DNA of 64,000 bases from Aldehydirespirator sp963662645. GTDB taxonomy: Bacteria; Actinomycetota; Acidimicrobiia; Acidimicrobiales; Aldehydirespiratoraceae. The translations under genes were made by a program, and so were the position numbers. The stretch is from positions 310,001-374,000 of the forward strand of contig OY759762.1 in NCBI GenBank assembly GCA_963662645.2, written 5' to 3'. This document shows, in pieces, positions 15,300 through 24,260 of the stretch (the stretch's first letter is position 1; every line of letters begins with the position of its first letter). The notes beneath the pieces are model-generated. The model saw only the letters and a program-made list of their open reading frames with translations, did no database searches and was not told the origin of the DNA.

Positions 15300-16724
15300 C
15301 TACTGGATTCCCTGGTACCAGCCGGCACCGATCAGCAGGTCGCCGCGTCGCACGACCCAGCTGTGCTTCGGGGCGTCCTCGCGGGTCTGGGGATGGGTGA
15401 TCAGGTAGCTGACCCACTCGCCTCCGCCCTGCTCGGTCACCGCCGCGAACGCCTCGCCGTAGTTGTAGCCGTTCGCGTCGATGCGCTCGCGGGTCGTGCC
15501 CACCAAGTCCGGAAGGTTCGAGTTCGCCACGGTGTAGAGGTCGCCCCCGCGGTCCTCGAGCACGAACACGTACCAGGGCCCGTCGAGGCTCTCAGGGTCG
15601 TTGTAGCGCTCCAGCAGCGAGGCCTCGCCCCGGTCGTCGAGGTGGGTCAGCGCTCGGCCGACAAGCAGGCGCGCGTACTCGCCGGGGTCGGCCTTCGCGG
15701 GCGCCGGGGTGTACCAGCCGCTGACGAAGATCAGGTCGTCGACGCGCACCGCGTAGTAGTGCTTCACCTCCTCGATGGTGTGGAACGGGTTGCGCTCGTC
15801 CATGGTCGGAACGCCGATCACGCCGGGCACGAAAGTCCCCTGCGGGGTCGCTTGCATCAGGTCGCGGGCATAGAAGTAGCCGGCGTCGCCGTAGGCCTCG
15901 CTTCCGACTGTCAGATTCTCGCCGATGTAGGTGGCGGCGGGATGCGCGAGCACGATGCCGTCGTTGGCGTCGAGGATGAACACATAGAAGCGCCCGTCTG
16001 TGGCAGCCGCCGAACTGTGGCGCGCGACGGCTGCGTCGAGCCCCTCGGCGCGGTAGTGCGCGACCGCCCGGTCGACGGTGGCCGCGGCGTAGTCGGCCGG
16101 AGCGCACTTGGAGGGAAGCAGCGGATGGCTCGGCTCGTACCAGCCGGAGCCGATGAAGATGTCGTCGCGGCGCACCACCCAGGCGTGCTTCTGGCCGCAC
16201 TCGCCCGTCTCGGGGTTGTGATACACGTAGCTGATCCAGCCTCCGTTGGCGGTCGCGTCCACGAAGGAGGGCCCGAAGCGGTTGCCGCTGACGTCGATCC
16301 CAGCCGGGCCGAAGAGGCTCTGGCCGCGCACTGCCGGATTGGGATGGCCGATCGAAGTCCCCTCGTTGTCCATCACCCCGATGTACCAGGCGCCGTCCAT
16401 GTGGCCGGGGTCGCTCGCGTGTTGAAGCAGCGCGTCGAGGCCCCGCTCCTCGTAGAGGCGCACCGCGTCGTTGACGAACTGCTTCGTGTAGGCCGCAGGA
16501 TCCTCGACCTTCAGCGCGGCCGATGCCGCGATCTGGTCCGCCGGGGAGCGCACCGCATCGTCGTCGGCGTCGCCGCCCGACAGCGCCGAGGCGATGGCGA
16601 CGACCAGCGCGATGGCCGCCAGGGGCAGCGCCGCTCCCAGGATCCAGTTTCGGCCGTCGTCCTCTCGTCTGTCGTCTCTTCGCCTGTCGTCCTCTCGGCT
16701 GTCGTCCTCTCGTCTGTTGTCCAT
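15300..16724 (-). CDS. Membrane-anchored protein with three Cache-like sensor domains and no output domain
   Basis: A 474-residue protein. Residues 1-25 are a charged tail of RREDD-type repeats, followed by one transmembrane helix (about 26-48). The rest is extracytoplasmic and contains three copies of a Cache-like unit, each with a helix, a WY/FYVF/WYVF strand, a HPN/HPA segment, G-x-W-x-SY and a closing VVRRDDxxFxGxGWY (ends near residues 193, 340 and 470). Cache domains bind small ligands outside the cell. No kinase, cyclase or chemoreceptor part is present, so it may pass a signal through a partner or act as a binding protein. It is transcribed alone, divergent from the TrpB-like gene. 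Confidence 0.75.
   Translation of the reverse strand: MDNRREDDSREDDRRRDDRREDDGRNWILGAALPLAAIALVVAIASALSGGDADDDAVRSPADQIAASAALKVEDPAAYTKQFVNDAVRLYEERGLDALLQHASDPGHMDGAWYIGVMDNEGTSIGHPNPAVRGQSLFGPAGIDVSGNRFGPSFVDATANGGWISYVYHNPETGECGQKHAWVVRRDDIFIGSGWYEPSHPLLPSKCAPADYAAATVDRAVAHYRAEGLDAAVARHSSAAATDGRFYVFILDANDGIVLAHPAATYIGENLTVGSEAYGDAGYFYARDLMQATPQGTFVPGVIGVPTMDERNPFHTIEEVKHYYAVRVDDLIFVSGWYTPAPAKADPGEYARLLVGRALTHLDDRGEASLLERYNDPESLDGPWYVFVLEDRGGDLYTVANSNLPDLVGTTRERIDANGYNYGEAFAAVTEQGGGEWVSYLITHPQTREDAPKHSWVVRRGDLLIGAGWYQGIQ
16655..16722 (-). repeat. Short tandem repeats encoding the RREDD-rich N-terminus
   Basis: The first codons of the Cache protein consist of units like GTCGTCCTCTCG (plus-strand reading) repeated about four times with a 15-18 bp period. 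They encode (S)REDDRR-type motifs just before the membrane helix. Such repeats are prone to copy-number change by slippage. Confidence 0.6.
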
Positions 16725-16927
16725 GGCTCTCTGCCCATTCCTCTCTTGCCGTCAGCAACTTGCGTCAGCCTGTTCGCAGCTGTCCGTGCGCACAGCCTCT
16801 TCTCAGATCCGAGCGTAGGGTGCGGAACGGGCCGGAATCAGGCATCCGAGCGGGGCCCGTGTCCGAGCGCGGCGCTATGGTCGCGGGACCAACGCACGAC
16901 CCATGAGCAATTGAGAGGACCAGCGCC

Positions 16928-18292
16928 ATGGCCGACGACTACTACCGCGTGACGCTGCCGGAGTCGGAGATGCCGACCCAGTGGTACAACGTGATCCCCG
17001 ACCTTCCGGCCCCTCCGCCGCCTCCGCTGCATCCCGGCACCCTCGAGCCGGCCGGGCCCGACGACCTGGCCCCGCTGTTCCCGATGGGACTGATCCTCCA
17101 GGAGGTGAGCGGCGACTCTTTCATCGACATCCCCGGCGAGGTGATCGACGTGCTGCGCCTGTGGAGGCCCAGCCCCCTGTTCAGGGCCCGCCGCCTGGAG
17201 AAGGTCCTCGACACGCCGGCCAAGATCTTCTACAAGTACGAGGGCGTCAGCCCGGCCGGCTCCCACAAGCCCAACACCGCGGTCCCGCAGGCGTTCTACA
17301 ACCACGCCGAGGGCGTCACCAAGCTCACCACCGAGACCGGCGCGGGCCAGTGGGGCAGCGCCCTGGCCTTCGCCTGCGCCCAGTACGGCATGGAGTGCGA
17401 GGTCTGGCAGGTGGCCGCCTCGTACCGCCAGAAGCCCTACCGCAAGACGATGATGGAAGTGTGGGGAGCCACCGTGCACCCCAGCCCCTCCACGGTCACG
17501 GACTACGGCCGCAGCCTGCTGGCGGAGGATCCGGAACATCCCGGCTCGCTGGGGATCGCTATCTCGGAGGCGATCTCGGTGGCCGCGGTCGACCCGGCGG
17601 TGCGCTACTCGCTGGGCAGTGTGCTCAACCATGTGATCCTGCATCAGACGATCATCGGCGAGGAAGCCCTGCGCCAGATGGCCATGGTCGGGGAGACGCC
17701 CGACCTGCTGGTGGGCTGCACCGGCGGCGGCTCCAACTTCGGCGGCCTGTCCATGCCGTTCGTGCGCGAGAAGCTGGCCGGCAACATGTCGCCGGTGATC
17801 CGCTGCGTGGAGCCGGCCGCCTGCCCGTCGCTCACCCGGGGCGAGTACCGCTACGACTTCGGCGACACGGCCTGCACCACGCCTCTGCTGAAGATGCACA
17901 CCCTGGGATCCGCGTTCATCCCCGAGCCGATCCACGCGGGCGGACTGCGCTACCACGGCATGTCGCCGCTCATCTCCCACGTCTACGATCTGGGCCTGAC
18001 CGAGGCAGTGGCCATCGGCCAGATGGAATGCTTCGCGGCCGCGCTGCAGTTCGCACGCACCGAGGGCATCGTGCCCGCGCCCGAGCCCACCCACGCGCTG
18101 GCCGCGGCCATTCGCGAGGCGCTGGCGTGCAAGGAGTCCGGTGAGTCCAAGACGATCCTCACCGCGCTGTGCGGCCACGGCCACCTCGACCTGGCCGCCT
18201 ACGAGGACTACATCGCGGGCGCGATGGCCGACCTCGACCTCTCCGACGAGGCCCTGGCCGAGTCGATGCAGGCCGTCCCCGCCCTGGCCTGA
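16928..18292 (+). CDS. TrpB-like PLP-dependent enzyme (tryptophan synthase beta, TrpB2 type)
   Basis: Fold-type II PLP enzyme of 454 residues. The PLP lysine sits in GSHKPN (about residue 114), the phosphate-binding loop is TGGGSNFGG (about 265-273), and TETGAGQWG and HAGGLRYHG are the TrpB2 counterparts of the active-site motifs. The long N-terminal region with the PPPPPLHPGTLEP stretch is also typical of TrpB2. TrpB2 proteins condense indole or related acceptors with serine, often without a TrpA partner. No trpA lies nearby. Confidence 0.88.
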   Translation: MADDYYRVTLPESEMPTQWYNVIPDLPAPPPPPLHPGTLEPAGPDDLAPLFPMGLILQEVSGDSFIDIPGEVIDVLRLWRPSPLFRARRLEKVLDTPAKIFYKYEGVSPAGSHKPNTAVPQAFYNHAEGVTKLTTETGAGQWGSALAFACAQYGMECEVWQVAASYRQKPYRKTMMEVWGATVHPSPSTVTDYGRSLLAEDPEHPGSLGIAISEAISVAAVDPAVRYSLGSVLNHVILHQTIIGEEALRQMAMVGETPDLLVGCTGGGSNFGGLSMPFVREKLAGNMSPVIRCVEPAACPSLTRGEYRYDFGDTACTTPLLKMHTLGSAFIPEPIHAGGLRYHGMSPLISHVYDLGLTEAVAIGQMECFAAALQFARTEGIVPAPEPTHALAAAIREALACKESGESKTILTALCGHGHLDLAAYEDYIAGAMADLDLSDEALAESMQAVPALA

Positions 18293-18367
18293 TCCGTCGG
18301 ACGGCTCGACGCTCCAGCACTTCATCGGCTAGCCTGAGCCGCAGGTTCGACCCAACGGTGGAACCAG

Positions 18368-18429
18368 GTGCCGGAGCACCCCCCTGGCAGAGCGGACGAT
18401 GCTTTGGGAACAGGAGGGCACTCCGGCAC
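18368..18429. other. Long imperfect hairpin in the convergent trpB2-pntB gap
   Basis: GTGCCGGAG (18368-18376) pairs perfectly with CTCCGGCAC (18421-18429), and inside it CCCCCCTG (18379-18386) pairs with CAGGAGGG (18411-18418) with one mismatch. This gives a stem of about 17 bp around a 24-nt loop. It lies between convergent genes and could act as a bidirectional terminator, although no T-tract follows, or be a small structured RNA. Confidence 0.4.
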
Positions 18430-18506
18430 TGGCATTGTGGGCCAGCGCCCGTGATGTGCCAACCCGCCGGTTCGGCAACGCCAGCGAGCGGCCAGACAGC
18501 GAGCGG

Positions 18507-19886
18507 TCAGATCTGCTGGAGGGCCTTGGTTACTTCGACCACGGCCTCGCGGCCGTCGCCGAAGAGCATCATCGAGTTGTCTGCCGCGAACAGGGGGTTG
18601 GGGATGCCGGCGAAGCCGGGGCTGAGGCTGCGCTTGATGACCACCACCACGCCGCTCTTGTCAACGTCGAGGATCGGCATTCCCGCTATGGGGCTGGACG
18701 GGTCGGTGCGGGCGATCGGGTTCACCACGTCGTTGGCGCCCAGCACGATGGTCACGTCGGTCTGCTCGAAGGTGGGGTTGATGTCGTCCATCTCCACTAG
18801 CTGCTCGTAGGCGATCTCGGCCTCGGCCAGCAGCACGTTCATGTGTCCGGGCATCCGGCCGGCCACCGGGTGGATGCCGAACACCACGTCGGTGCCTCGC
18901 TCCTCGAGGCGCCGGGCGAGATCGCGCACGGCGTGCTGGGCCTGGGCCACGGCCAGCCCGTAGCCGGGCACGATGGCGACCCGCTCGGCCGCCTCGAGCA
19001 GCATGGCCACATCGTCGGGAGAGGTCGAGCGGACCTTGCCCGCATAGACATCGTCGGCGCTGGGGCCGCCCGCTCCCGAGGGGGCGGGGCTGAACATCAC
19101 CGCCAGCAGCGACCGGTTCATGGCGACGCACATGATCTGGGTCAGGATCAGGCCGCTGGCCCCGACCAGCGAGCCCGCGATGATCAGCAGCGAATTGTCG
19201 AGCACGAATCCGGCGGCCACCGCGGCCATGCCTGACAGCGAGTTCAGCAGCGCGATCACCACCGGCATGTCAGCGCCGCCGATGGGCGACACCACCAGCA
19301 CGCCGAGCACTGCCCCGACCGCGACCAGCAGCCACATCCACAGCGGATTGCCAGCATCGGCGATCATCAGCCCCCCGAAGAGCGCGGCGGCAGCTACGCC
19401 GGTCGCGCTCACAACCTGCATCCCCTTGAATCCGGACCATCGCAGCGCCTCCTGCAGCTTCCCGAAGGCGATGAGGCTGCCGGTGAACGTGACCGCGCCG
19501 ATCAGCGCGGCCAGCGCGGCCGCGGCCGACAGCCGGGGGGAGTCGGTGGCCAGGTCGGCCGCCTCGATGTACGACGCAGCCGCCACCAGCACCGACGCGC
19601 CGCCGCCGAAGCCGTTGAACAGCGCCACGAGCTCGGGCATGGCCGTCATCTGCACCCGCACGGCCAGCACCGCACCCACCGCCGTTCCCAGCACCAGGCC
19701 GGCGATGATCCACTCGAAGCCCAGGATGGCATTGTCGGTGAGGGTGACGACGATCGCGATGAGCATCCCGGTGGCGCCGAACTGGTTTCCCCTCACCGCG
19801 GTCCGGGGCCGGCTGAGACGCTTGAGGCCCAGGATGAAGAGCACCGCCGAGGCGAGGTAGCCGAGCGTGGTCCAGTCGTCCATCAC
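18507..19886 (-). CDS. pntB: NAD(P) transhydrogenase subunit beta
   Basis: Membrane subunit that, with PntA, couples proton entry to hydride transfer from NADH to NADP+. The 459-residue protein has about nine hydrophobic helices in residues 5-265 and a C-terminal Rossmann-like NADP(H)-binding domain III, with VAIVPGYGLAVAQAQH (about 308-323), GIHPVAGRMPGHMNVLLAEA and ANDVVNP followed by GMPIL. It is the last gene of the pntA1-pntA2-pntB operon on the minus strand and starts 31 bp after pntA2. Confidence 0.93.
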   Translation of the reverse strand: MMDDWTTLGYLASAVLFILGLKRLSRPRTAVRGNQFGATGMLIAIVVTLTDNAILGFEWIIAGLVLGTAVGAVLAVRVQMTAMPELVALFNGFGGGASVLVAAASYIEAADLATDSPRLSAAAALAALIGAVTFTGSLIAFGKLQEALRWSGFKGMQVVSATGVAAAALFGGLMIADAGNPLWMWLLVAVGAVLGVLVVSPIGGADMPVVIALLNSLSGMAAVAAGFVLDNSLLIIAGSLVGASGLILTQIMCVAMNRSLLAVMFSPAPSGAGGPSADDVYAGKVRSTSPDDVAMLLEAAERVAIVPGYGLAVAQAQHAVRDLARRLEERGTDVVFGIHPVAGRMPGHMNVLLAEAEIAYEQLVEMDDINPTFEQTDVTIVLGANDVVNPIARTDPSSPIAGMPILDVDKSGVVVVIKRSLSPGFAGIPNPLFAADNSMMLFGDGREAVVEVTKALQQI

Positions 19887-19917
19887 GAGCCGCCGTCCGC
19901 CGGGAACCAGTCGTCCA

Positions 19918-20256
19918 TCACCGGTCTCCGGCGCCTTCGGCCGACGCTGCCGACCGGTCCTCAGAGGAGGTCTCCCGGCGGCGCTTGGGGCCGAACATCC
20001 CCAGCATCCGGTGGGTGACCAGGAAGCCTCCCACCACGTTGATCATCGCCAGGGTGACGGCCGCGAACCCGAGCACCGCGGTGAAGGTGCTGTGGTCCGC
20101 GCCGGCCGCCACCAGCGCGCCGACGATGGTGATGCCGGAGATGGCGTTGGACCCCGACATCAGCGGCGTGTGAAGGGTGGGCGGCACTTTGGTGATCAAC
20201 TCGACGCCGAGGAACACGGCCAGCGCGAAGAGGGTCACCGCGATCAGCAGATCCAC
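19918..20256 (-). CDS. pntA2: NAD(P) transhydrogenase subunit alpha, part 2 (membrane segment)
   Basis: A 112-residue protein with three transmembrane helices, corresponding to the C-terminal membrane part of PntA in organisms where alpha is split. The conserved stretch TPLMSGSNAISGI (about residues 30-42) and the following helices are clear. It joins the soluble NAD-binding part made by the upstream gene (pntA1), which ends 4 bp before it. Confidence 0.9.
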   Translation of the reverse strand: MDLLIAVTLFALAVFLGVELITKVPPTLHTPLMSGSNAISGITIVGALVAAGADHSTFTAVLGFAAVTLAMINVVGGFLVTHRMLGMFGPKRRRETSSEDRSAASAEGAGDR

Positions 20257-20260
20257 CGGA

Positions 20261-21424
20261 CTAGCCCTCCCCGGTCGCTTCCGACCCGCCGAGCGCCCCG
20301 GCCACGCCCGGATGCGCCACCGCGCCGTCGCGCGTCACCAGCATGGCCGACAGGATCTCGTCGTCGCGGAGATCGATCTCGCCGTCGGGGGCGAGATGAC
20401 GCAGGAACGCCACGAGGTTGCGGGAGAACATCTGGCTGGCGTGGCGGGCGCACCGCGACACCAGGTCGGTAGGAGCGAGGACGGTCACACCGCCCCGCTC
20501 GACCTCGACGTCCGACTGCGATACGGCGCAGTTTCCGCCTCGCTCTGAGGCCAGATCGATGACGATGGAGCCGGGGGCCATGGCGTCGACCATCCCCGCG
20601 GTGAGCAGCAGCGGCGACGCCCTCCCGGGGATGGCCGCGGTGGTGATCACAACATCGGAGGCGGCCACGTAGGGGGCCAGAAGCTCCTGCTGACGGTCGG
20701 CGACGTCTTCGCTCTGAGCGCGGGCGTAGCCGCCGGAGTCCTCGACGCCGGCGGCGTCGGCTCCTGCCGCTGAGAGGTCCAGCTCCACCGCCCGGGCACC
20801 CATCGAACGGATCTGCTCGAGCGCGGCCGGTCGCACGTCGTAGCCCTCGACCACCGCGCCGAGGCGCCGGGCGGTGGCGATGGCCTGAAGGCCGGCCACC
20901 CCCGCCCCGAGCACCAGCACCCGCGCCGGTGCCAGAGTCCCGGCTGCGGTCATCATCAGCGGGAACATCTGGGGCAGCCGGCTCGCGGCCAGGAGAACGG
21001 CCTCATACCCGGCGATGGTGCCCATCGAGGACAGCACGTCCATGGTCTGCGCCCGTGTGATCCGGGGAACGAGGTCCAGCGAGAACGCTGTCGTCCCCTC
21101 GTCAGCGTGGCGCTGCGCCCGCTCGGGCGCCCAGAGCGGGTCGAACATCCCGACGAAGGAAACCGAGCCGGCCTGCCCGCCCACCGACTGGCCCGGCGGC
21201 AGATCTCGCACCGACACCACCACGTCGGACTGGGCCGCCTCGGCGATCGATGCCACGGAGGCGCCCGCTCGACGGTAGGAGTCGTCGTCGATCCCCGCGG
21301 CCGACCCGGCGCCCTGCTGGACTACAACGTCGCATCCGTGCTCGGCGAGCGTCTCGACCCCGTCGGGAACGAGGGCCACGCGCTTCTCGGAAGGCGCGGA
21401 TTCGCGAAGCAGTCCCAGGCGCAC
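20261..21424 (-). CDS. pntA1: NAD(P) transhydrogenase subunit alpha, part 1 (NAD-binding)
   Basis: The soluble domain I of the transhydrogenase, 387 residues, related to alanine dehydrogenase. It opens with the family start ESxPSEKRVALVP, contains PRITRAQTMDVLSSMGTIAGY (about residues 122-142) and the Rossmann motif VLGAGVAGLQAI (about 172-183), and ends with an acidic tail. The start is GTG 21424. It heads the three-gene minus-strand operon and diverges from the acyl-CoA ligase gene. Confidence 0.93.
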   Translation of the reverse strand: MRLGLLRESAPSEKRVALVPDGVETLAEHGCDVVVQQGAGSAAGIDDDSYRRAGASVASIAEAAQSDVVVSVRDLPPGQSVGGQAGSVSFVGMFDPLWAPERAQRHADEGTTAFSLDLVPRITRAQTMDVLSSMGTIAGYEAVLLAASRLPQMFPLMMTAAGTLAPARVLVLGAGVAGLQAIATARRLGAVVEGYDVRPAALEQIRSMGARAVELDLSAAGADAAGVEDSGGYARAQSEDVADRQQELLAPYVAASDVVITTAAIPGRASPLLLTAGMVDAMAPGSIVIDLASERGGNCAVSQSDVEVERGGVTVLAPTDLVSRCARHASQMFSRNLVAFLRHLAPDGEIDLRDDEILSAMLVTRDGAVAHPGVAGALGGSEATGEG

Positions 21425-21557
21425 GGATAAAGGAGGCTAGCGCCGAGTGAGCCTCAACTCGTGCGCTAGGGGCGGCTCGTTGCCCCGGCACCCGAGGACG
21501 CGGCCGGCGCCGGGCTAATCTGCGCCCGAGAACCGACGACCCCTTGCGAGGACACCC

Positions 21558-23108
21558 GTGAGCACCATCGTCCATACGAGCCCCCTGCCCGATGTGGAGA
21601 TTCCCGACCAGTCCATAACCGACTGCGTCTTCGCGTCGGCCGCCGAGCGCGCCGACGAGGTGGCCATCACCGACGGCGCCGCCTCGTCGTACACGTTCTC
21701 GGAGCTTCACGGCGCAGTGCGCAGCCTCGGCGGCGGGCTCAGCTCCCGCGGCGTGGGCCCGGGCACCACCGTCGCCATCCTCGCCCCCAACATCCCCGAA
21801 TACGCCATCGTGTTCCACGGCATCGCCCTGGCCGGCGGGACCGTCACCACGATCAATCCCACCTACGGCCCCGAAGAAGTGCGCCATCAACTCACGGACG
21901 CGGGGGCCTCATGGATCGTGACCATCCCGATGTTCCTGGAGACGGCGCAAGCGGCCTCGCAGGGGACCGGCGTGGAGCAGATCGTGGTGATGGGACAGGC
22001 CGAGGGGGCCGTTCCGCTCGCGTCGCTCTTCGGCGAGCCCATCGACCAGGCGCCGGTGGACTACGCCGAGCACGTCGTCGTGCTGCCGTACTCCTCGGGC
22101 ACGACCGGGCTGCCCAAGGGCGTGATGCTCACCCACCGCAACCTGGTCGCCAACATCGCCCAGATGGAGCACACGTTCGTCCCCTCCGAGGACGAGGTGG
22201 CCCTGGCCGTGCTGCCGTTCTTCCACATCTACGGGATGCAGGTGCTGATGAACCTGCTGCTCGCCTTCGGCGTGCGGGTGGTGACCATGCCCCGGTTCGA
22301 CATGGTTCGAGCCTTGGAGCTCGTGCAGGAACAGCGGATCACCCGGTTCTTCGCGGTGCCGCCCATGGTGCTGGGCCTGGCCAAGCACCCGGTGGTGGAC
22401 AACTTCGACCTGTCGTCGATCAAGCAGATCTTCTCGGGGGCGGCGCCGCTGGGCGCCGACCTGGCCGCGGCGGCCGCGGCCCGGGTGGGCTGCGAGGTGG
22501 TGCAGGGCTACGGGATGACGGAGCTGAGCCCGGTCAGCCACTGCACCCCCGAGGGCCAGTTCCGGCCCGGCACCAGCGGAGTGACCGTCTCCAACACCGA
22601 GATCCGCATAGTCGACCCCTCCACCGGCGCCGACCTGGGCGTGGGCGAGCGCGGCGAGCTGCTGGTGCGCGGACCGCAAGTCATGAAGGGATACCTCAAC
22701 AACCCCGAAGCAACCGCCGAGACCGTCGACCCCGAGGGCTGGCTGCACACCGGAGACGTGGCCGTCATCGACGACGAGGACCACGTGTCGATCGTCGACC
22801 GCATCAAGGAACTCATCAAGTACAAGGGATTCCAGGTTCCCCCCGCGGAGCTGGAGGCGGTGCTGGTCAGCCATCCGTCGGTGGCCGACGCGGCCGTCAT
22901 CGGCATTCCCGACGAGGAGGCGGGAGAGCTGCCCAAGGCCTTCATCACGCTGGCCCCCAGCGCCGAGGCGCCCACACTCGCCGGCCTCCAGGAGCACGTG
23001 TCCGGGCACTTGGCCACCTACAAGCAGGTCCGGGCCTTCGAGGTGCTCGAGGCCATCCCCAAGAGCGCTTCGGGAAAGATCCTGCGACGCGAGCTGCGAG
23101 ACCGCTGA
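21558..23108 (+). CDS. AMP-dependent acyl-CoA synthetase (4-coumarate-CoA ligase-like)
   Basis: Adenylate-forming enzyme that activates a carboxylic acid as acyl-AMP and then acyl-CoA. The 516-residue protein has the P-loop-like YSSGTTGLPKGVMLTH (about residues 178-193), the aromatic-acid-type YGMTELSPVSH (about 318-328), GWLHTGDVAVID, the hinge region DRIKELIKYKG and the C-terminal Lys in SASGKILRREL. Overall it is closest in pattern to plant-type 4-coumarate-CoA ligases, but bacterial members take many aryl and fatty acids. GTG 21558 is the start. Confidence 0.88.
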   Translation: MSTIVHTSPLPDVEIPDQSITDCVFASAAERADEVAITDGAASSYTFSELHGAVRSLGGGLSSRGVGPGTTVAILAPNIPEYAIVFHGIALAGGTVTTINPTYGPEEVRHQLTDAGASWIVTIPMFLETAQAASQGTGVEQIVVMGQAEGAVPLASLFGEPIDQAPVDYAEHVVVLPYSSGTTGLPKGVMLTHRNLVANIAQMEHTFVPSEDEVALAVLPFFHIYGMQVLMNLLLAFGVRVVTMPRFDMVRALELVQEQRITRFFAVPPMVLGLAKHPVVDNFDLSSIKQIFSGAAPLGADLAAAAAARVGCEVVQGYGMTELSPVSHCTPEGQFRPGTSGVTVSNTEIRIVDPSTGADLGVGERGELLVRGPQVMKGYLNNPEATAETVDPEGWLHTGDVAVIDDEDHVSIVDRIKELIKYKGFQVPPAELEAVLVSHPSVADAAVIGIPDEEAGELPKAFITLAPSAEAPTLAGLQEHVSGHLATYKQVRAFEVLEAIPKSASGKILRRELRDR

Positions 23109-23274
23109 TCGCGGCCCGCGCCGCCCTCCAAGAAGCGCGGCTCCTGTTTGCGGGCGGGCCGCGTCGGCGGTCTAGTGTCTAGAGTGCACGGGACCGTTAG
23201 ACGCTGGTCACCCAGGCCGGCGGATTCCGTCCACCCCCCAAAGACACCTCACTACAAGAAAGAAGGGCCAACCG

Positions 23275-24189
23275 ATGGCAACACCGCAGGCGGCGATTCT
23301 CACCGATTTGGAGAAGTACCAGTGGTACACGCACATGAGCCGTGTCGACGGCGCCGACATCGAAGTCATCCGTCAGGCGCTGAGCGACTGCCGGGCCGAT
23401 GCCGATGCGCAGGGCGTCAATCTCTGCATCCTGCTGGGCCCGACGCTGGCTGCCGATCTGGGCATCGAGACCGGCGAAGACTTCCAGCCCTACCCCGGCT
23501 ACGAGTCTCCCGACGGCGCCCGGGTGGCCAAGGGCACCCAGGAGGAGCTGCTCATCTGGGTCCACCACGCCGAGAAGGACCTGTGCTGGGAGGTGCAGCA
23601 CACCTTCCGGCGCGCCGTGGCCGGCCACATGGCGGTGGCCCGCGAGACCCCGACGTTCATCTACAAGAACAGCCTCGACCTCACCGGCCACATCGACGGC
23701 ACCGGCAACCCCGAGCCCGAGGACGAGCCTGACCGGGCCATCATCGACGACGGCGATCCGGGCGAGGGCGGCGCCTTCTGCATCGCTCAGCGCTGGGTCC
23801 ACGACCTCGACTACTGGGCCACCCTGTCGCTGGAGCAGGAGGAGAACACTTTCGGCCGCACCAAGGCCGACTCGACGAAGCTGGAGGCGCAGGTGCCCCG
23901 GTCACACCTGTCGCACGTGGAGCTGCGCGAGGGCGCGACGGCCGACGAGTCAACCCCCAAGCGCGGCGAGATGGTACGGCGCTCCACTCCCTACGCCTTC
24001 CACGACGGCACCGTCGGCCTCTACTTCATGGGCTTCTGCAAGACCCAGGCCCCGTTGCGGGAGCGCATGGAGGCGATGTACGGCATCAACGGCCAGGAGC
24101 CCGACTTCATCACCGACTACTCGACGCCGGCATCGGGCTCCTTCTACTTCGCCCCGTCCGTCGAGGCGCTCGACGCCGCCCTGGGCTAG
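23275..24189 (+). CDS. DyP-type heme peroxidase
   Basis: Heme peroxidase of 304 residues. It has the family motif GxxDG in HIDGTGNP (about residues 141-148, with the distal Asp) and a C-terminal half with TPYAFHDGTVGLYFMGFC. A conserved His in SHLSHVEL (about 210-217) could be the proximal heme ligand. No signal peptide or encapsulation tail is seen, so it is probably cytoplasmic. Two -10-like boxes (TAGTGT at about 23173 and TAGAGT at about 23180) lie about 100 bp upstream. The stop codon TAG is also the first three bases of a repeat-end motif. Confidence 0.88.
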   Translation: MATPQAAILTDLEKYQWYTHMSRVDGADIEVIRQALSDCRADADAQGVNLCILLGPTLAADLGIETGEDFQPYPGYESPDGARVAKGTQEELLIWVHHAEKDLCWEVQHTFRRAVAGHMAVARETPTFIYKNSLDLTGHIDGTGNPEPEDEPDRAIIDDGDPGEGGAFCIAQRWVHDLDYWATLSLEQEENTFGRTKADSTKLEAQVPRSHLSHVELREGATADESTPKRGEMVRRSTPYAFHDGTVGLYFMGFCKTQAPLRERMEAMYGINGQEPDFITDYSTPASGSFYFAPSVEALDAALG

Positions 24190-24201
24190 AGGCCGAGCGG
24201 G
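24187..24201 (+). repeat. Repeat-end motif TAGAGGCCGAGCGGG beginning at the DyP stop codon
   Basis: Exact match to the left end of the ~90 bp dispersed repeat. Its TAG is the DyP stop codon. Confidence 0.65.
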
Positions 24202-24260
24202 CCGACAGCAGCCACCCCGAGCGCAACACGCTGAACGAGACATCGCAATTCGTCTTCGGC

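Noticed and set aside
18368..18429. tRNA (possibly tRNA-Sec) in the trpB2-pntB gap
   Set aside because: The outer stem looks acceptor-like, but no D, anticodon or T arm can be folded inside.
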